The notes: generated by a model not told the origin, from the letters alone. A stretch of DNA of 64,000 nt from Hungatella sp. UBA7603 (GCA_002478865.1 DLJZ01000014.1:145534-209533); one strand, 5' to 3'. Numbered from the stretch's first letter, positions 19,001-26,873 are shown. Program-made: numbers and translations.

Positions 19001-19126
19001 CAGGAAGTGGTTTCCCTATATGGGGATACGGAGCGTTGCAAACGAATCTGTGAAGAAACCCAGAACTACATCCGGAAGTATCACAGCATTGATGCTGCTT
19101 GGAGTGTAGTTGGAGAAGATTTCTAA
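16013..19126 (+). CDS. giant fusion: kinase-like domain, coiled coil, GT2 and GT4 glycosyltransferases
   Basis: The 1037-residue product has four parts. Residues 1-250 resemble the aminoglycoside/lipopolysaccharide-kinase fold, with SSNIDCLFENIM near 148-160 and LDYEW at 170-174 (D171 as metal-binding candidate). Residues 257-335 are heptad-rich and probably a coiled coil. Residues 406-640 are a GT2 GT-A domain with VSIVIPVYNQ, IADDVSTD, FLNNDT and a catalytic-loop YCEDSDLAFEV. Residues 670-1037 are a GT-B domain with LLFVGGFAHPPN and a PLRYGAGVKGKVIEAL donor-binding segment. It probably extends the exported glycan and perhaps phosphorylates its end. A GGAG at 16002-16005 supports the start. 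The order of actions is inferred. Confidence 0.85.
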   Translation: MKKINFVKYNKTRREAFQIRTSLVEEGGIPYVEKSALTPEGTAHIRSLGEKYKSLMEQNQGLKVAEVSVSPDGRTARFEFLKGETLAESLGREIIDGKVPVAKMEDAISMILSVKEDCMVPFHVTPEFKEVFGDLSQADETIKKDWTFQSSNIDCLFENIMLTEDGPYCLDYEWVFSFPVPVNFIKFRVLYYFYEQYKSILTYDSCEAFLEEFGVDLERLFLYQEMERSFQEYVHGENQQIYLVNYMHETHALPDDMFQVSQIIDDTKEQISQMEMELHEKDVTITKQQEIKRLTDNHVTNQDMIITALRKDCENMQEIIDRLRRHEALFYRVGRRLKRIFNDKFPEGTRKRKLLYYAKNTLLHPINSFRLYTTEEGRNVMEGDMKIGEAYRQHGKLRFVKEGHPMVSIVIPVYNQIHYTYACLASILEHTKDVVYEVIIADDVSTDATAELTKFTENVVICRNETNQGFLKNCNQAAKAAKGKYVMFLNNDTQVTEGWLSSLVNLIESDPTIGMVGSKLVYPDGRLQEAGGILWSDGSGWNYGRLDDPEKPEYNYVKDVDYISGAAILLSNDLWKRIGGFDERFAPAYCEDSDLAFEVRNAGLRVVYQPLSKVIHFEGISNGTDVNGTGLKRYQVENSRKLQEKWAVEFSRQSENDGNPDPFRARERSQNKDIILVVDHYVPTYDRDAGSKTTFQYLQMFVEKGYVIKFLGDNFLHEEPYSTVLQQMGIEILYGTEYQAKIWDWLKEHGDDIKVAYLNRPHIAAKYIDFIKNKTNIKVIYYGHDLHFLREGREYELTGNPEKRESSEYWKSMELRLMRKASVSYYPSYVEREAIHEIEPSIHVKAIVAYVFEKFLSRIPDNFSEREGLLFVGGFAHPPNIDAVLWFANDIFPLIRQVLPVNFYIVGSKVTDEIKALEQPGNGIIVKGFVSDEELSRLYASCRVVVVPLRYGAGVKGKVIEALYHGSPIVTTSIGAEGIPDVQDVMAVTDDPQGFAQEVVSLYGDTERCKRICEETQNYIRKYHSIDAAWSVVGEDF

Positions 19127-19140
19127 GGCCGATTGAAATA

Positions 19141-19196
19141 GGAAAAGACTGGACCGCAAAGTAGGTGGGTGAGCCTATCTGCGGACAGTCTTTTCC
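19141..19196 (+). terminator. strong hairpin terminator after the giant glycosyltransferase gene
   Basis: GGAAAAGACTG at 19141-19151 pairs with CAGTCTTTTCC at 19186-19196, and ACCGCA pairs with TGCGG inside. It divides the exporter operon from the heptose operon. Confidence 0.7.
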
Positions 19197-19236
19197 ACCT
19201 TAATGGGAATTATAGTGGATTGTTCCAAAGGAAATA

Positions 19237-19245
19237 TGATATAAT
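19237..19245 (+). promoter_or_regulatory. extended -10 promoter of the heptose operon
   Basis: TGATATAAT (TG, one base, perfect TATAAT) lies 52 bases before the hddC start. The closest -35-like hexamer (TTGTTC at 19220) is too near, so the TG extension probably compensates. AGGAGG follows at 19284-19289. Confidence 0.55.
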
Positions 19246-19297
19246 AAGAATGTTTCGATGATAAAACCAATGATAAGTATAACAGGAGGAATCCGAT

Positions 19298-20005
19298 ATG
19301 CAGGCAGTTTTACTGGCAGGTGGCCTTGGTACGCGGTTGCGTTCCGTGGTAAATGACAGGCCAAAGCCAATGGCACTGATAGAAGGCAAGCCCTTTATGG
19401 AATATGTGGTATTGGAACTGATTAAACATGGTGTAAATGAGATTATATTTGCTGTAGGCTATAAAGGCTCTATGGTTGAGGAATATTTTGAAGATGGATC
19501 CCGGTGGGACATTAAGGTTTCTTATGCGTATGAAGAGGAACTTTTAGGCACAGCCGGAGCCATTAAGAATGCAGGACGTTTGGTGACAGATGACCGGTTT
19601 TTGGCACTGAACGCAGACACCTTTTATCAAATTGATTATGAAAGGCTAACCGCATTAAGTGAAGAGCGTGATCTTCATATGGCTCTTGTCTTAAGAGAAG
19701 TACCTGATGTATCCCGTTATGGACAGGCCGTATTGGAAGATGGCTGGTTAAAGACCTTTGATGAGAAAATAGAAGAAAAATCAAGAGGAACTATTAACGG
19801 AGGCGTTTACTATCTTCGCCGTTCCCTTCTTGATGAGATTCCAGAAGGAAAGGTATCTTTAGAGCATGACATGATTCCCAAGTGGCTTTTGGAGGAAAAA
19901 AGGCTTGGTGGTTTTGTCAATGACGGCTATTTTATTGATATCGGAGTTCCAGAGGACTATTACCGATTTGATGAGGACGTAAGGAAAGGAACGGTGATCC
20001 TATGA
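19298..20005 (+). CDS. hddC: D-glycero-alpha-D-manno-heptose 1-phosphate guanylyltransferase
   Basis: The 235-residue nucleotidyltransferase has the signature LLAGGLGTRLRSVVNDRPKP at its N-terminus, LLGTAGAIKNAG, metal-binding LNADTFYQIDY near residue 105 and DIGVPEDYYRF at the end. Sugar nucleotidyltransferases are hard to tell apart by motif. The HddC call rests on its overlap with hddA (4 bases) and the neighbouring gmhB and gmhA. It would join GTP and heptose 1-phosphate to give GDP-D-glycero-alpha-D-manno-heptose, the activated donor for a surface glycan. Confidence 0.88.
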   Translation: MQAVLLAGGLGTRLRSVVNDRPKPMALIEGKPFMEYVVLELIKHGVNEIIFAVGYKGSMVEEYFEDGSRWDIKVSYAYEEELLGTAGAIKNAGRLVTDDRFLALNADTFYQIDYERLTALSEERDLHMALVLREVPDVSRYGQAVLEDGWLKTFDEKIEEKSRGTINGGVYYLRRSLLDEIPEGKVSLEHDMIPKWLLEEKRLGGFVNDGYFIDIGVPEDYYRFDEDVRKGTVIL

Positions 20006-21072
20006 TAATCAGAGGACGCGCGCCCCTTCGGGTGAGCTTTGGTGGAGGTGGAACCGATGTTGCCCCCTTCTGTGTAGAACAGGGAGGAGCCATAATTGGA
20101 AGTACCATTAATAAGTACGCTTATTGTTCCATTGTTCCAAGAGAGGACGATCAGATCATTGTCCATTCCCTTGATTTTGATATGACTGTAAAATATAACA
20201 CGAATGAAAACTACGTCTACGATGGACGTCTGGATCTGGTGACTGCTGCCTTAAAGTCTATGAACATTAAGCAGGGCTGTGAGGTTTATTTACAGTGCGA
20301 TGCTCCTTCAGGATCTGGTCTTGGCACTTCTTCCACCGTTATGGTTGCTCTTTTGACCGCCATAACCAAATGGAAAGGCATAGAACTTGACAGCTATGCA
20401 ATGGCTGATCTGGCCTATCAGGTGGAGAGAGAAGATCTAAAGATCGACGGAGGGTATCAGGATCAGTATGCGGCTACCTTTGGTGGCTTTAACTTCATCG
20501 AATTTCATGGAAGAAATAACGTGGTAGTCAATCCCTTAAGAATTAAAAAGGAGGTTATCCACGAACTCCAGTACAACCTGCTTTTATGTTACACCGGAAA
20601 CATTCACGTATCTGCCAATATCATAAAAGACCAGGTATTAAACTATGAAAAGAAAGATCCCTTTGATGCCATGTGCGAAGTAAAAGCCCTTGCTTATGCC
20701 ATGAAGGATGAGTTATTAAAGGGAAATTTATATGGCTTTGGTAAGCTTTTAGATTATGGCTGGAAGAGCAAAAAACGTATGAGCAGTAAGATCACCACAC
20801 CTCATATTGATGAGCTTTATGAAGAGGCTCTCAAGGCAGGTGCCCTTGGCGGAAAGCTTTTAGGTGCCGGTGGAGGTGGCTACCTTTTGGTATACTGTCC
20901 TTATAACGTACGTCACAAAGTGGCAGCCCGCATGGAAGCGGCAGGCGGACAGCTTACGGATTGGAACTTTGAGTTAAGAGGAGCCCAGGCATGGATTACA
21001 GACGAAAAGCGCTGGGATTATTCTGATATTCGAGTAAAGTTACCAGGCGGAGAATATCAGTTTAACTTATAA
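20002..21072 (+). CDS. hddA: D-glycero-alpha-D-manno-heptose 7-phosphate kinase (GHMP family)
   Basis: The 356-residue GHMP kinase opens with RGRAPLRVSFGGGGTDVAPF, typical of HddA. It has the phosphate-binding glycine-rich motif PSGSGLGTSSTV near residues 106-117 and a C-terminal GAGGGGYLLVYCP. In the GDP-heptose route it phosphorylates sedoheptulose-derived heptose 7-phosphate at C1 to the 1,7-bisphosphate. It overlaps hddC by four bases and is followed by gmhB. The GDP branch, not the ADP branch with a HldE bifunctional enzyme, is indicated by the separate HddA and HddC. Confidence 0.92.
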   Translation: MIIRGRAPLRVSFGGGGTDVAPFCVEQGGAIIGSTINKYAYCSIVPREDDQIIVHSLDFDMTVKYNTNENYVYDGRLDLVTAALKSMNIKQGCEVYLQCDAPSGSGLGTSSTVMVALLTAITKWKGIELDSYAMADLAYQVEREDLKIDGGYQDQYAATFGGFNFIEFHGRNNVVVNPLRIKKEVIHELQYNLLLCYTGNIHVSANIIKDQVLNYEKKDPFDAMCEVKALAYAMKDELLKGNLYGFGKLLDYGWKSKKRMSSKITTPHIDELYEEALKAGALGGKLLGAGGGGYLLVYCPYNVRHKVAARMEAAGGQLTDWNFELRGAQAWITDEKRWDYSDIRVKLPGGEYQFNL

Positions 21073-21101
21073 GTACACGGCACCAGGAGAATCAGAACAT
21101 T

Positions 21102-21683
21102 ATGGATAAAATCGTATATTTAGACCGGGATGGTACCATCAACAAAGAAGTGGATTACTTATATCGCCCTGAAGACCTTGTTATACTTCCAGGGGTGTCA
21201 GAAGCCTTAAGACGTTTAAAGGAACATGGCTTTCGCCTTGTTGTGGTCACCAATCAGGCCGGAGTTGCAAGAGGATATTACAAAGAAGAAGATGTCATCG
21301 CTCTCCATGAAGCATTAAATGAACGACTTTCAAAGGAAGGCGCCACAATTGACCACTTTTTCTACTGTCCTCATCACCCGGTACACGGGATTATGGAGTA
21401 TAAAAAGGATTGCCACTGTAGGAAACCGGAAACTGGGATGTTTGAGATGGCTGAGTCCTTTTACGCCCCAGATAAAGCACATTCCTATATGATCGGTGAT
21501 AAACTTCTGGATACGGAAGCTGGAAACCGATATGGGCTTAGTTCTATATTGGTTGGAACAGGTTACGGAAAAGACATATATGAATCCATGAGTGAGGCAG
21601 AGAAGTCAGTGAAATTTGCTCATTATGCCCCATCTATGGATGAAGCGGTTGATTTTATACTCGCCAAAGAGGGAGGGAAATAA
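21102..21683 (+). CDS. gmhB: D-glycero-D-manno-heptose 1,7-bisphosphate 7-phosphatase
   Basis: The 193-residue HAD-family enzyme has the nucleophile motif YLDRDGTINKE at residues 6-16, motif II VVTNQAGVARGYY, a Cys-His/Cys-Cys zinc loop (CPHHP and CHCRKP) and motif IV MIGDKLLDTEAGN. These are the classical GmhB features. It removes the C7 phosphate so HddC can act. It sits between hddA and gmhA in one operon; AGGAG at 21085-21089 supports the start. Confidence 0.94.
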   Translation: MDKIVYLDRDGTINKEVDYLYRPEDLVILPGVSEALRRLKEHGFRLVVVTNQAGVARGYYKEEDVIALHEALNERLSKEGATIDHFFYCPHHPVHGIMEYKKDCHCRKPETGMFEMAESFYAPDKAHSYMIGDKLLDTEAGNRYGLSSILVGTGYGKDIYESMSEAEKSVKFAHYAPSMDEAVDFILAKEGGK

Positions 21684-21684
21684 C

Positions 21685-22320
21685 ATGGAACCTATGAAAT
21701 ACTTAGAAGAGCTGATCGAGCGCTACCCTGTTCTTTCTAGTGTAAAGGAAGAAATCAAAAAATCCTATGAGCTATTAGAAGCCTGTTATGAAAATGGTGG
21801 TAAGCTGCTCATCGCTGGAAACGGTGGTAGCTGTGCCGATGCTGAACATATCGTTGGAGAGCTGATGAAGGGCTTTGTAAAGCGCCGCAGCGTTTCTGAT
21901 GAATTTAAGGAAGCCTTAAAAGCGATCGATCCAGAGCTTGGAAGTGCCCTTGGACAAAAACTTCAGGGCGGTCTTCCTGCCATAGCCCTAACGGGACATC
22001 CAGGTCTGTCCACCGCCTTTTTAAACGATGTAGATGGTGAGATGATATTTGCCCAGCAGACCTATGGATACGGAAAAAAGGGAGATGTACTTCTTGGTAT
22101 CTCCACCTCAGGAAACTCTAAAAATGTAATGTATGCCATGACCGCCGCAAAGGCTCTTGGTATGAAAACCATAGGACTGACTGGTAAAGACGGAGGTCAG
22201 CTAAAACACGCAGCCGACGTAACCATAGTAGTACCGGAGACAGAGACCTTTAAGATCCAGGAACTCCACCTCCCGGTATATCACGCCCTTTGTCTGATGC
22301 TGGAAGAACGGTTCTTTTAA
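21685..22320 (+). CDS. gmhA: sedoheptulose 7-phosphate isomerase (phosphoheptose isomerase)
   Basis: The start is ATG at 21685, one base after the gmhB stop, behind GAGGGAGGG at the end of gmhB. A frame open from 21616 has no reason to start earlier. The 211-residue SIS-domain protein has AGNGGSCADAEHIVGELMKG near residues 46-65, the LNDVDGEMIFAQQ segment, GISTSGNSKNV and TETFKIQELHLPVYHALC. It makes D-glycero-D-manno-heptose 7-phosphate from sedoheptulose 7-phosphate, the first step of the pathway completed by the three preceding genes. Confidence 0.94.
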   Translation: MEPMKYLEELIERYPVLSSVKEEIKKSYELLEACYENGGKLLIAGNGGSCADAEHIVGELMKGFVKRRSVSDEFKEALKAIDPELGSALGQKLQGGLPAIALTGHPGLSTAFLNDVDGEMIFAQQTYGYGKKGDVLLGISTSGNSKNVMYAMTAAKALGMKTIGLTGKDGGQLKHAADVTIVVPETETFKIQELHLPVYHALCLMLEERFF

Positions 22321-22327
22321 AATGAAA

Positions 22328-22364
22328 GGGGTAGGGGGGAGATTCCCTCATACCCCGGATTTTT
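22328..22364 (+). terminator. possible weak terminator after gmhA
   Basis: GGGGTA (22328-22333) pairs with TACCCC (22351-22356), with further G-C pairing inside and TTTTT at 22360-22364. The stem is imperfect, so read-through into the next genes is likely. Confidence 0.4.
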
Positions 22365-22395
22365 GCGTAAGTGAAGCAAATCACAGGAGGATAAG

Positions 22396-24228
22396 ATGAA
22401 AGACAGACAATGGATAGGCAAGGAAGCCGCATGGAAAGATGAAGTCATCGCTGCCGTACTTTTGCTGGCCTTTGCTTTCTTCATTAACAGAGGAATTGAA
22501 ATAAAAGGGCTCTATATGGATGACCTTTACCTATGGTCCTGCTACGGCGAACAATCATTTCGGGAATTTGTCTTCCCTTTAGGAAGTACCCGGTTTCGTT
22601 TCATATTTAATCTGGCATCCTGGCTGCAACTGATGATCGTCGGCAATCATATCGGCTGGTTCGTGCCAATTAATATACTGATTAATGTCTGTATAGCCTT
22701 TACCGTATATCGGTTTGGCAAACGTTTGTCAGGACGATGGTCCATGGGATTTTTAACCGGAATTTTGTATCTATTATCCCGCATGTCCTACTACCAGATC
22801 AGCCAGGTATACGGCCTTATGGAGAGCCTTGCTCTTTGGGCTGCAATTGGTATTCTTTATTGCCTGTATCGGTATATCACGGAGGAAAAAGAAGGAAAGG
22901 GTCTCATTCCTTTTGCCGTTGGCCTGTATTTTGCCATCTGCTTTATTCATGAACGGTATATGGTACTTCTGCCTCTTTTCTATGTGGCTTACCTGATGAA
23001 AAGGGAACGAAAGAAATCTTCATGGATTCTAATTACTCTCTCCTTTTTGGCAGTCCAGGCAATTCGATTTTTCACCATTGGCAGTATTTCACCGGCAGGA
23101 ACCGGAGGAACCACTGTGGCAGAAACCTTTAAAATAACTGGTGTTTTAAAGTACGCCGTAAGTCAGGTCCTCTATATCTTTGGTGTCAATGCAGGCCCGG
23201 ATCATTTAAGTGGTTTAAGTTGGGAAGCATCTCTAGCCTGGGTTCGGGTACTTGTACTGGCCTCAGCCCTTATGCTTTTGGTCATGACTCTGGTATTTAT
23301 TGGTGTTGTAGTGAAAGAAAAAAAGGAACGCAAGCTCCGTTTCAAGGTGATAGGTTTATTTTTACTATTTATTGCCCTGTGTATTGGTTCCTCCAGTGTC
23401 ACCATAAGAGTCGAGACCCGGTGGATCTATGTCTCAATGACGGCAGCCTGGCTGTTTGCAACTTACATGTGTGGAGTAACCGTACCCACAAAAGAAGCAA
23501 GAGCAAACTTATCAAAACCTCTTTTATACTGCGGCCTTTTTCTCCTTTATACCATGCTCATGTTTCCTGTGGAAAATTTCTACCGTGGTAAATACGACAA
23601 CCTGTATTACTGGTCCAATCAGCTTCGGTACAATTCTCTGGCAGAAGAAACCTACGGAAACTATAAGGAAAAGCTTTTTAGTAAGAAAGTATACATCATT
23701 GGCAATACTTATAAGATGAGTGACTTTACAGCCAACACCTTTTTCAAGACCTTTGATAAAAAAAGGACTGCGGAAGGAATGACAGTCACGTTCATAGATT
23801 CCATGAGTTCCATTGGACTCATTACGCCAAACATGCTGGTTTTAAGAGAAGATCCGACCAACAATGCCTTCCAGGACATCACGGATTTCCTACGTAACTT
23901 AAAGTTTGAGAGAGTATACGGCAGCTATGAGGACGGCTGGCTTGATGAAAGTGCGAAAGCAAGGATCATGGCTGGAAAAGAAGGCAAGATAACCTTTAAG
24001 TTTTATTATCCTGGAGTGATCACTGGTTTGGAACACATCATCGTTACAGTCAATGGAAGCGAGCAGAGAGTCATACCAATCGACGCCAGCACTGTGACAG
24101 CAGAATTTGACGTGACTCCTACTCAGATCTCCGAGTTCTCCCTTGAAAGTAACTTTTTCTATGACGCAGCTACGGAACAAAGGGGAGAAAAACGTCTTTC
24201 CGTCGTAGCTGACATCACATCAAATTAA
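22396..24228 (+). CDS. large membrane protein, candidate GT-C glycosyltransferase
   Basis: The 610-residue product has an N-terminal half with about ten hydrophobic helices and a C-terminal soluble region of about 180 residues. Directly after the first helix is an acidic pair (D42-D43 in GLYMDDLYLW), the position where polyprenyl-phosphate-sugar dependent GT-C enzymes keep their catalytic acid. No family is recognised with certainty. AGGAGG at 22385-22390 supports the start. It stands with a second membrane protein and a GtrB-like enzyme, which would supply a polyprenyl-linked sugar. Together they look like a side-chain addition cassette acting outside the membrane. Confidence 0.65.
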   Translation: MKDRQWIGKEAAWKDEVIAAVLLLAFAFFINRGIEIKGLYMDDLYLWSCYGEQSFREFVFPLGSTRFRFIFNLASWLQLMIVGNHIGWFVPINILINVCIAFTVYRFGKRLSGRWSMGFLTGILYLLSRMSYYQISQVYGLMESLALWAAIGILYCLYRYITEEKEGKGLIPFAVGLYFAICFIHERYMVLLPLFYVAYLMKRERKKSSWILITLSFLAVQAIRFFTIGSISPAGTGGTTVAETFKITGVLKYAVSQVLYIFGVNAGPDHLSGLSWEASLAWVRVLVLASALMLLVMTLVFIGVVVKEKKERKLRFKVIGLFLLFIALCIGSSSVTIRVETRWIYVSMTAAWLFATYMCGVTVPTKEARANLSKPLLYCGLFLLYTMLMFPVENFYRGKYDNLYYWSNQLRYNSLAEETYGNYKEKLFSKKVYIIGNTYKMSDFTANTFFKTFDKKRTAEGMTVTFIDSMSSIGLITPNMLVLREDPTNNAFQDITDFLRNLKFERVYGSYEDGWLDESAKARIMAGKEGKITFKFYYPGVITGLEHIIVTVNGSEQRVIPIDASTVTAEFDVTPTQISEFSLESNFFYDAATEQRGEKRLSVVADITSN

Positions 24229-24243
24229 GAGGCAAGGTGAAGT

Positions 24244-25629
24244 ATGAAGCGAAAATATCTGTATTATCTCCTTCCCCTCTTAGGAACTATATTTGGCCTA
24301 TGGTACATCTTTTCAGCCACTTGTGATGGGATTTATTCCGATTATATCCGCCTGGTAAATAGCTACTTGCCTGATGTATGGAATCCTTCTAAGTTTTTTG
24401 TTCCCGATATCTTAACTCGAATACCGGTCAACTATCTGGGGAGAATTATAAATATATATCTGTTTGGTTATAACACCATGTTTGACCGGGTGCTAGGCGT
24501 CCTTGCCCTGGGATTATCCGGTGGAGTGATAGGTGCCTACTGTTTGAGAAGAAAGATCCCGCTACTTTGGTATTCAATTCTCTTAGTAGTTCTTTTCAGC
24601 TTAAACAAATGGGAGATGCTGACCAATGGAAGCGGTTGGACCCATTTCCTGTCCTTTGTGTGTTTTTATTACCACTATGAGATTTTAGACCGGGTTTGGA
24701 GCGGAGAGGAAAAGCCTTATGATAAACTAAGACTTGTAATTCTTCCTTTCGCCACCACACTTTTGGTGGCTGGTCCCTACTGTGCTATCTATTCAGTCAC
24801 AGTGATTCTGGTGTGTGGTTTTTTGTTTCTGTTAAAAAAGGGAAGGGGAAAGGGGAACTACTGTCTGTATGGCATAAGTGCCTTGATTTCCCTGGGCTTG
24901 TACCTTTGGAGCAATTCCTATGCCATAGAAGACCATGCGACCCCAGTCACAGGATCCTTGTTTGATCAATTAAAGGAAACCCCTGGATTTTTCGTCCGTT
25001 TCTTTGTAAAATCATTCTCTTCCATGGTCATAGGAGGAGAGAGTGCAGAGAAGTTATTTCATACAAATCTGCCTTTCATGATCCTTGGTTTCCTAGTCAT
25101 ACTCCTGTATCTGATTGCCATATGGTACAATTTCAAATTCCGTCTCTATGAGAAGACGATATTTCCACTTATCCTCATAGTATCCGGTGGACTAAACCAT
25201 ATACTAATCGTAATGTCCAGATGGATATTCCTGCTAGAAAATTACGGAATAAGCTCTAGATACGCCTTGCAGTTTCAGACTGGAATTCTAGGAATCCTGC
25301 TTACCTTTGCCCTGATTTTACATGGTCGGAAAAGAAGAACGAATTCCCTTGTACGGTTCACCGCAGCTGTAGCATTTGTGGTATTTTTGATTGGAAATAG
25401 TTACACCACATACATTGAGATTAGAAAAGCTCCCAACCGCCTGGAAAATTATGAAAAGAGAGTGGAGCTGGCCCGTAATTTTGAGAATCTATCAGATGAT
25501 GAACTTCGGGCAGAATTTGAATATAGACCCACTCGGGAAGACAGTGGTGCCAAAGTACGCAGTGCGCTTACCATACTAAAAGAAAATGAGTACAGCGTCT
25601 TTGGGTCCAATGGAAAAGAGAAAAATTAA
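24244..25629 (+). CDS. polytopic membrane protein, GtrC/GT-C-like
   Basis: The 461-residue protein has roughly ten to twelve hydrophobic segments and an early acidic residue (D33 in CDGIYSDYIRL) just after the first helix. That fits a GT-C-type transferase or a serotype-specific Gtr-like protein. A charged C-terminal tail of about 60 residues is probably cytoplasmic. It lies 15 bases after the previous membrane-protein gene and 53 bases before the GtrB-like gene, so the three are probably cotranscribed. No specific name is justified. Confidence 0.65.
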   Translation: MKRKYLYYLLPLLGTIFGLWYIFSATCDGIYSDYIRLVNSYLPDVWNPSKFFVPDILTRIPVNYLGRIINIYLFGYNTMFDRVLGVLALGLSGGVIGAYCLRRKIPLLWYSILLVVLFSLNKWEMLTNGSGWTHFLSFVCFYYHYEILDRVWSGEEKPYDKLRLVILPFATTLLVAGPYCAIYSVTVILVCGFLFLLKKGRGKGNYCLYGISALISLGLYLWSNSYAIEDHATPVTGSLFDQLKETPGFFVRFFVKSFSSMVIGGESAEKLFHTNLPFMILGFLVILLYLIAIWYNFKFRLYEKTIFPLILIVSGGLNHILIVMSRWIFLLENYGISSRYALQFQTGILGILLTFALILHGRKRRTNSLVRFTAAVAFVVFLIGNSYTTYIEIRKAPNRLENYEKRVELARNFENLSDDELRAEFEYRPTREDSGAKVRSALTILKENEYSVFGSNGKEKN

Positions 25630-25682
25630 CGAGGCAGCTTCTCCATAGAAGTAAGAAGATATCTGCCTGAGGAGCATAAATT

Positions 25683-26630
25683 ATGGAAAAAACACTATCT
25701 GTCGTAGTCTCATGTTATAATGAAGAACTGGCTCTCAGTCAGTTTTATGAGGAAACGTCCAAGATTCTAAAACAACTTGACTGGGATTATGAACTTATTT
25801 TTGTCAATGACGGAAGCCAGGACGATACGATGAATGTCCTATCCCGCATATCAGATCAGGACAAAAAAGTAAAAGTCATCAGCTTCTCCAGAAACTTTGG
25901 TCATGAAGCTGCTATGGTCGCAGGGCTGGATTACAGTAAGGGTGATGGAATCGTCTGTATGGACGCAGATTTACAGCACCCTCCGGAGTATCTGCCTGAA
26001 ATTGTAGCAAAGTTTATGGAAGGATACGATGTCATAAACATGGTCCGTACCAAGAATGAATCTGCAGGTTGGTTTAAAAATCTTGCATCATCTGCTTTTT
26101 ATCATATCATCAATGTCCTTTCCGATGTGAAATTCGAGCCAAATGCCTCCGACTTTTTTGCCATATCAAAGAAAGCTGGAAAGGTGTTAAAGGACAATTA
26201 CAGAGAAAAGGTGCGTTTTCTCAGGGGTTATGTTCAAAACATCGGCTTTCGCCGAACTACCATTGAATATGAAGCCAGAGTGAGAGTGGCAGGGGAAAGT
26301 AAGTACAGTATCAAAAAGCTAATTGCATTTTCCTTAAACACCATCATGTGTTTTTCAAACCTTCCTCTTAAGCTTGGCATTTACGCTGGCTGCGGTGCAG
26401 GAATCCTGGGATTGGGTATGATGATCTACACCATATGGAGCTGGGCCAGAGTGGGGACTCCCAATGGCTACGCCACCACCATTGTGTTGATTTGCTTCAT
26501 GTTCGCGGTGCTTTTCCTGATTGTAGGTGTGATTGGGAATTATATTGCTATTTTATTTGCGGAGTTAAAAGATAGGCCTATTTATATTGTAGGCGAAACG
26601 AAAAATGTGGAAGAGCAAATAGGTCATTGA
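25683..26630 (+). CDS. GtrB-like polyprenyl-phosphate glycosyltransferase (GT2 with two C-terminal TM helices)
   Basis: The 315-residue product has a GT2 domain (LSVVVSCYNEE, FVNDGSQDDT, MDADLQHPPEYLP with the metal-binding DAD), then a juxtamembrane segment with ESKYSIKKLIAFS. Two transmembrane helices follow at about 235-255 and 270-295. This is the architecture of GtrB, which transfers a sugar from a nucleotide donor to undecaprenyl phosphate on the cytoplasmic face. A flippase (GtrA) is not visible nearby. The two preceding membrane proteins are candidate transferases using its product. GAGGAG at 25670-25675 supports the start. Confidence 0.88.
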   Translation: MEKTLSVVVSCYNEELALSQFYEETSKILKQLDWDYELIFVNDGSQDDTMNVLSRISDQDKKVKVISFSRNFGHEAAMVAGLDYSKGDGIVCMDADLQHPPEYLPEIVAKFMEGYDVINMVRTKNESAGWFKNLASSAFYHIINVLSDVKFEPNASDFFAISKKAGKVLKDNYREKVRFLRGYVQNIGFRRTTIEYEARVRVAGESKYSIKKLIAFSLNTIMCFSNLPLKLGIYAGCGAGILGLGMMIYTIWSWARVGTPNGYATTIVLICFMFAVLFLIVGVIGNYIAILFAELKDRPIYIVGETKNVEEQIGH

Positions 26631-26826
26631 TATAACTGGGCCAAATGATCTAACCTAGGCTATTGCTATAACCCATTCCAATTATATAACTCCAGCCATA
26701 TAACGCGAACCAAATAGCTCAAGGCATAACGCAAACTATATATCTCAAAAAAGATAACTCAACCCATATAATTCAAACCAATAATCTAAGTTATATAACG
26801 AAAAAAAGATATAGCGTACCAACTAT
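26631..26826. repeat. degenerate 14-bp tandem repeat tract
   Basis: From about 26687 to 26825 the sequence falls into successive units of mostly 14 bases that resemble TATAACTCAAACCA. Examples are TATAACGCGAACCA, AATAGCTCAAGGCA, GATAACTCAACCCA and TATAATTCAAACCA. Weaker units reach back to the stop codon at 26630. It fills the gap between two converging genes and ends at the terminator. It has no coding potential. The units are too diverged for a recent expansion. Confidence 0.65.
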
Positions 26827-26827
26827 A

Positions 26828-26873
26828 AAAAGAAACTCCTGAAGATTCATATAAATCTTTAGGAGTTTCTTTT
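26828..26873. terminator. bidirectional terminator between convergent genes
   Basis: AAAAGAAACTCCT (26828-26840) pairs exactly with AGGAGTTTCTTTT (26861-26873), and the stem extends inward with GAAGATT/AATCTTT. A and T runs on both sides suit termination of the GtrB-like gene on the plus strand and the GH25 gene on the minus strand. Confidence 0.88.

Noticed and set aside
26631..26826. CRISPR array
   Set aside because: The 14-base units are contiguous and diverged with no unique spacers, and no cas gene is present.
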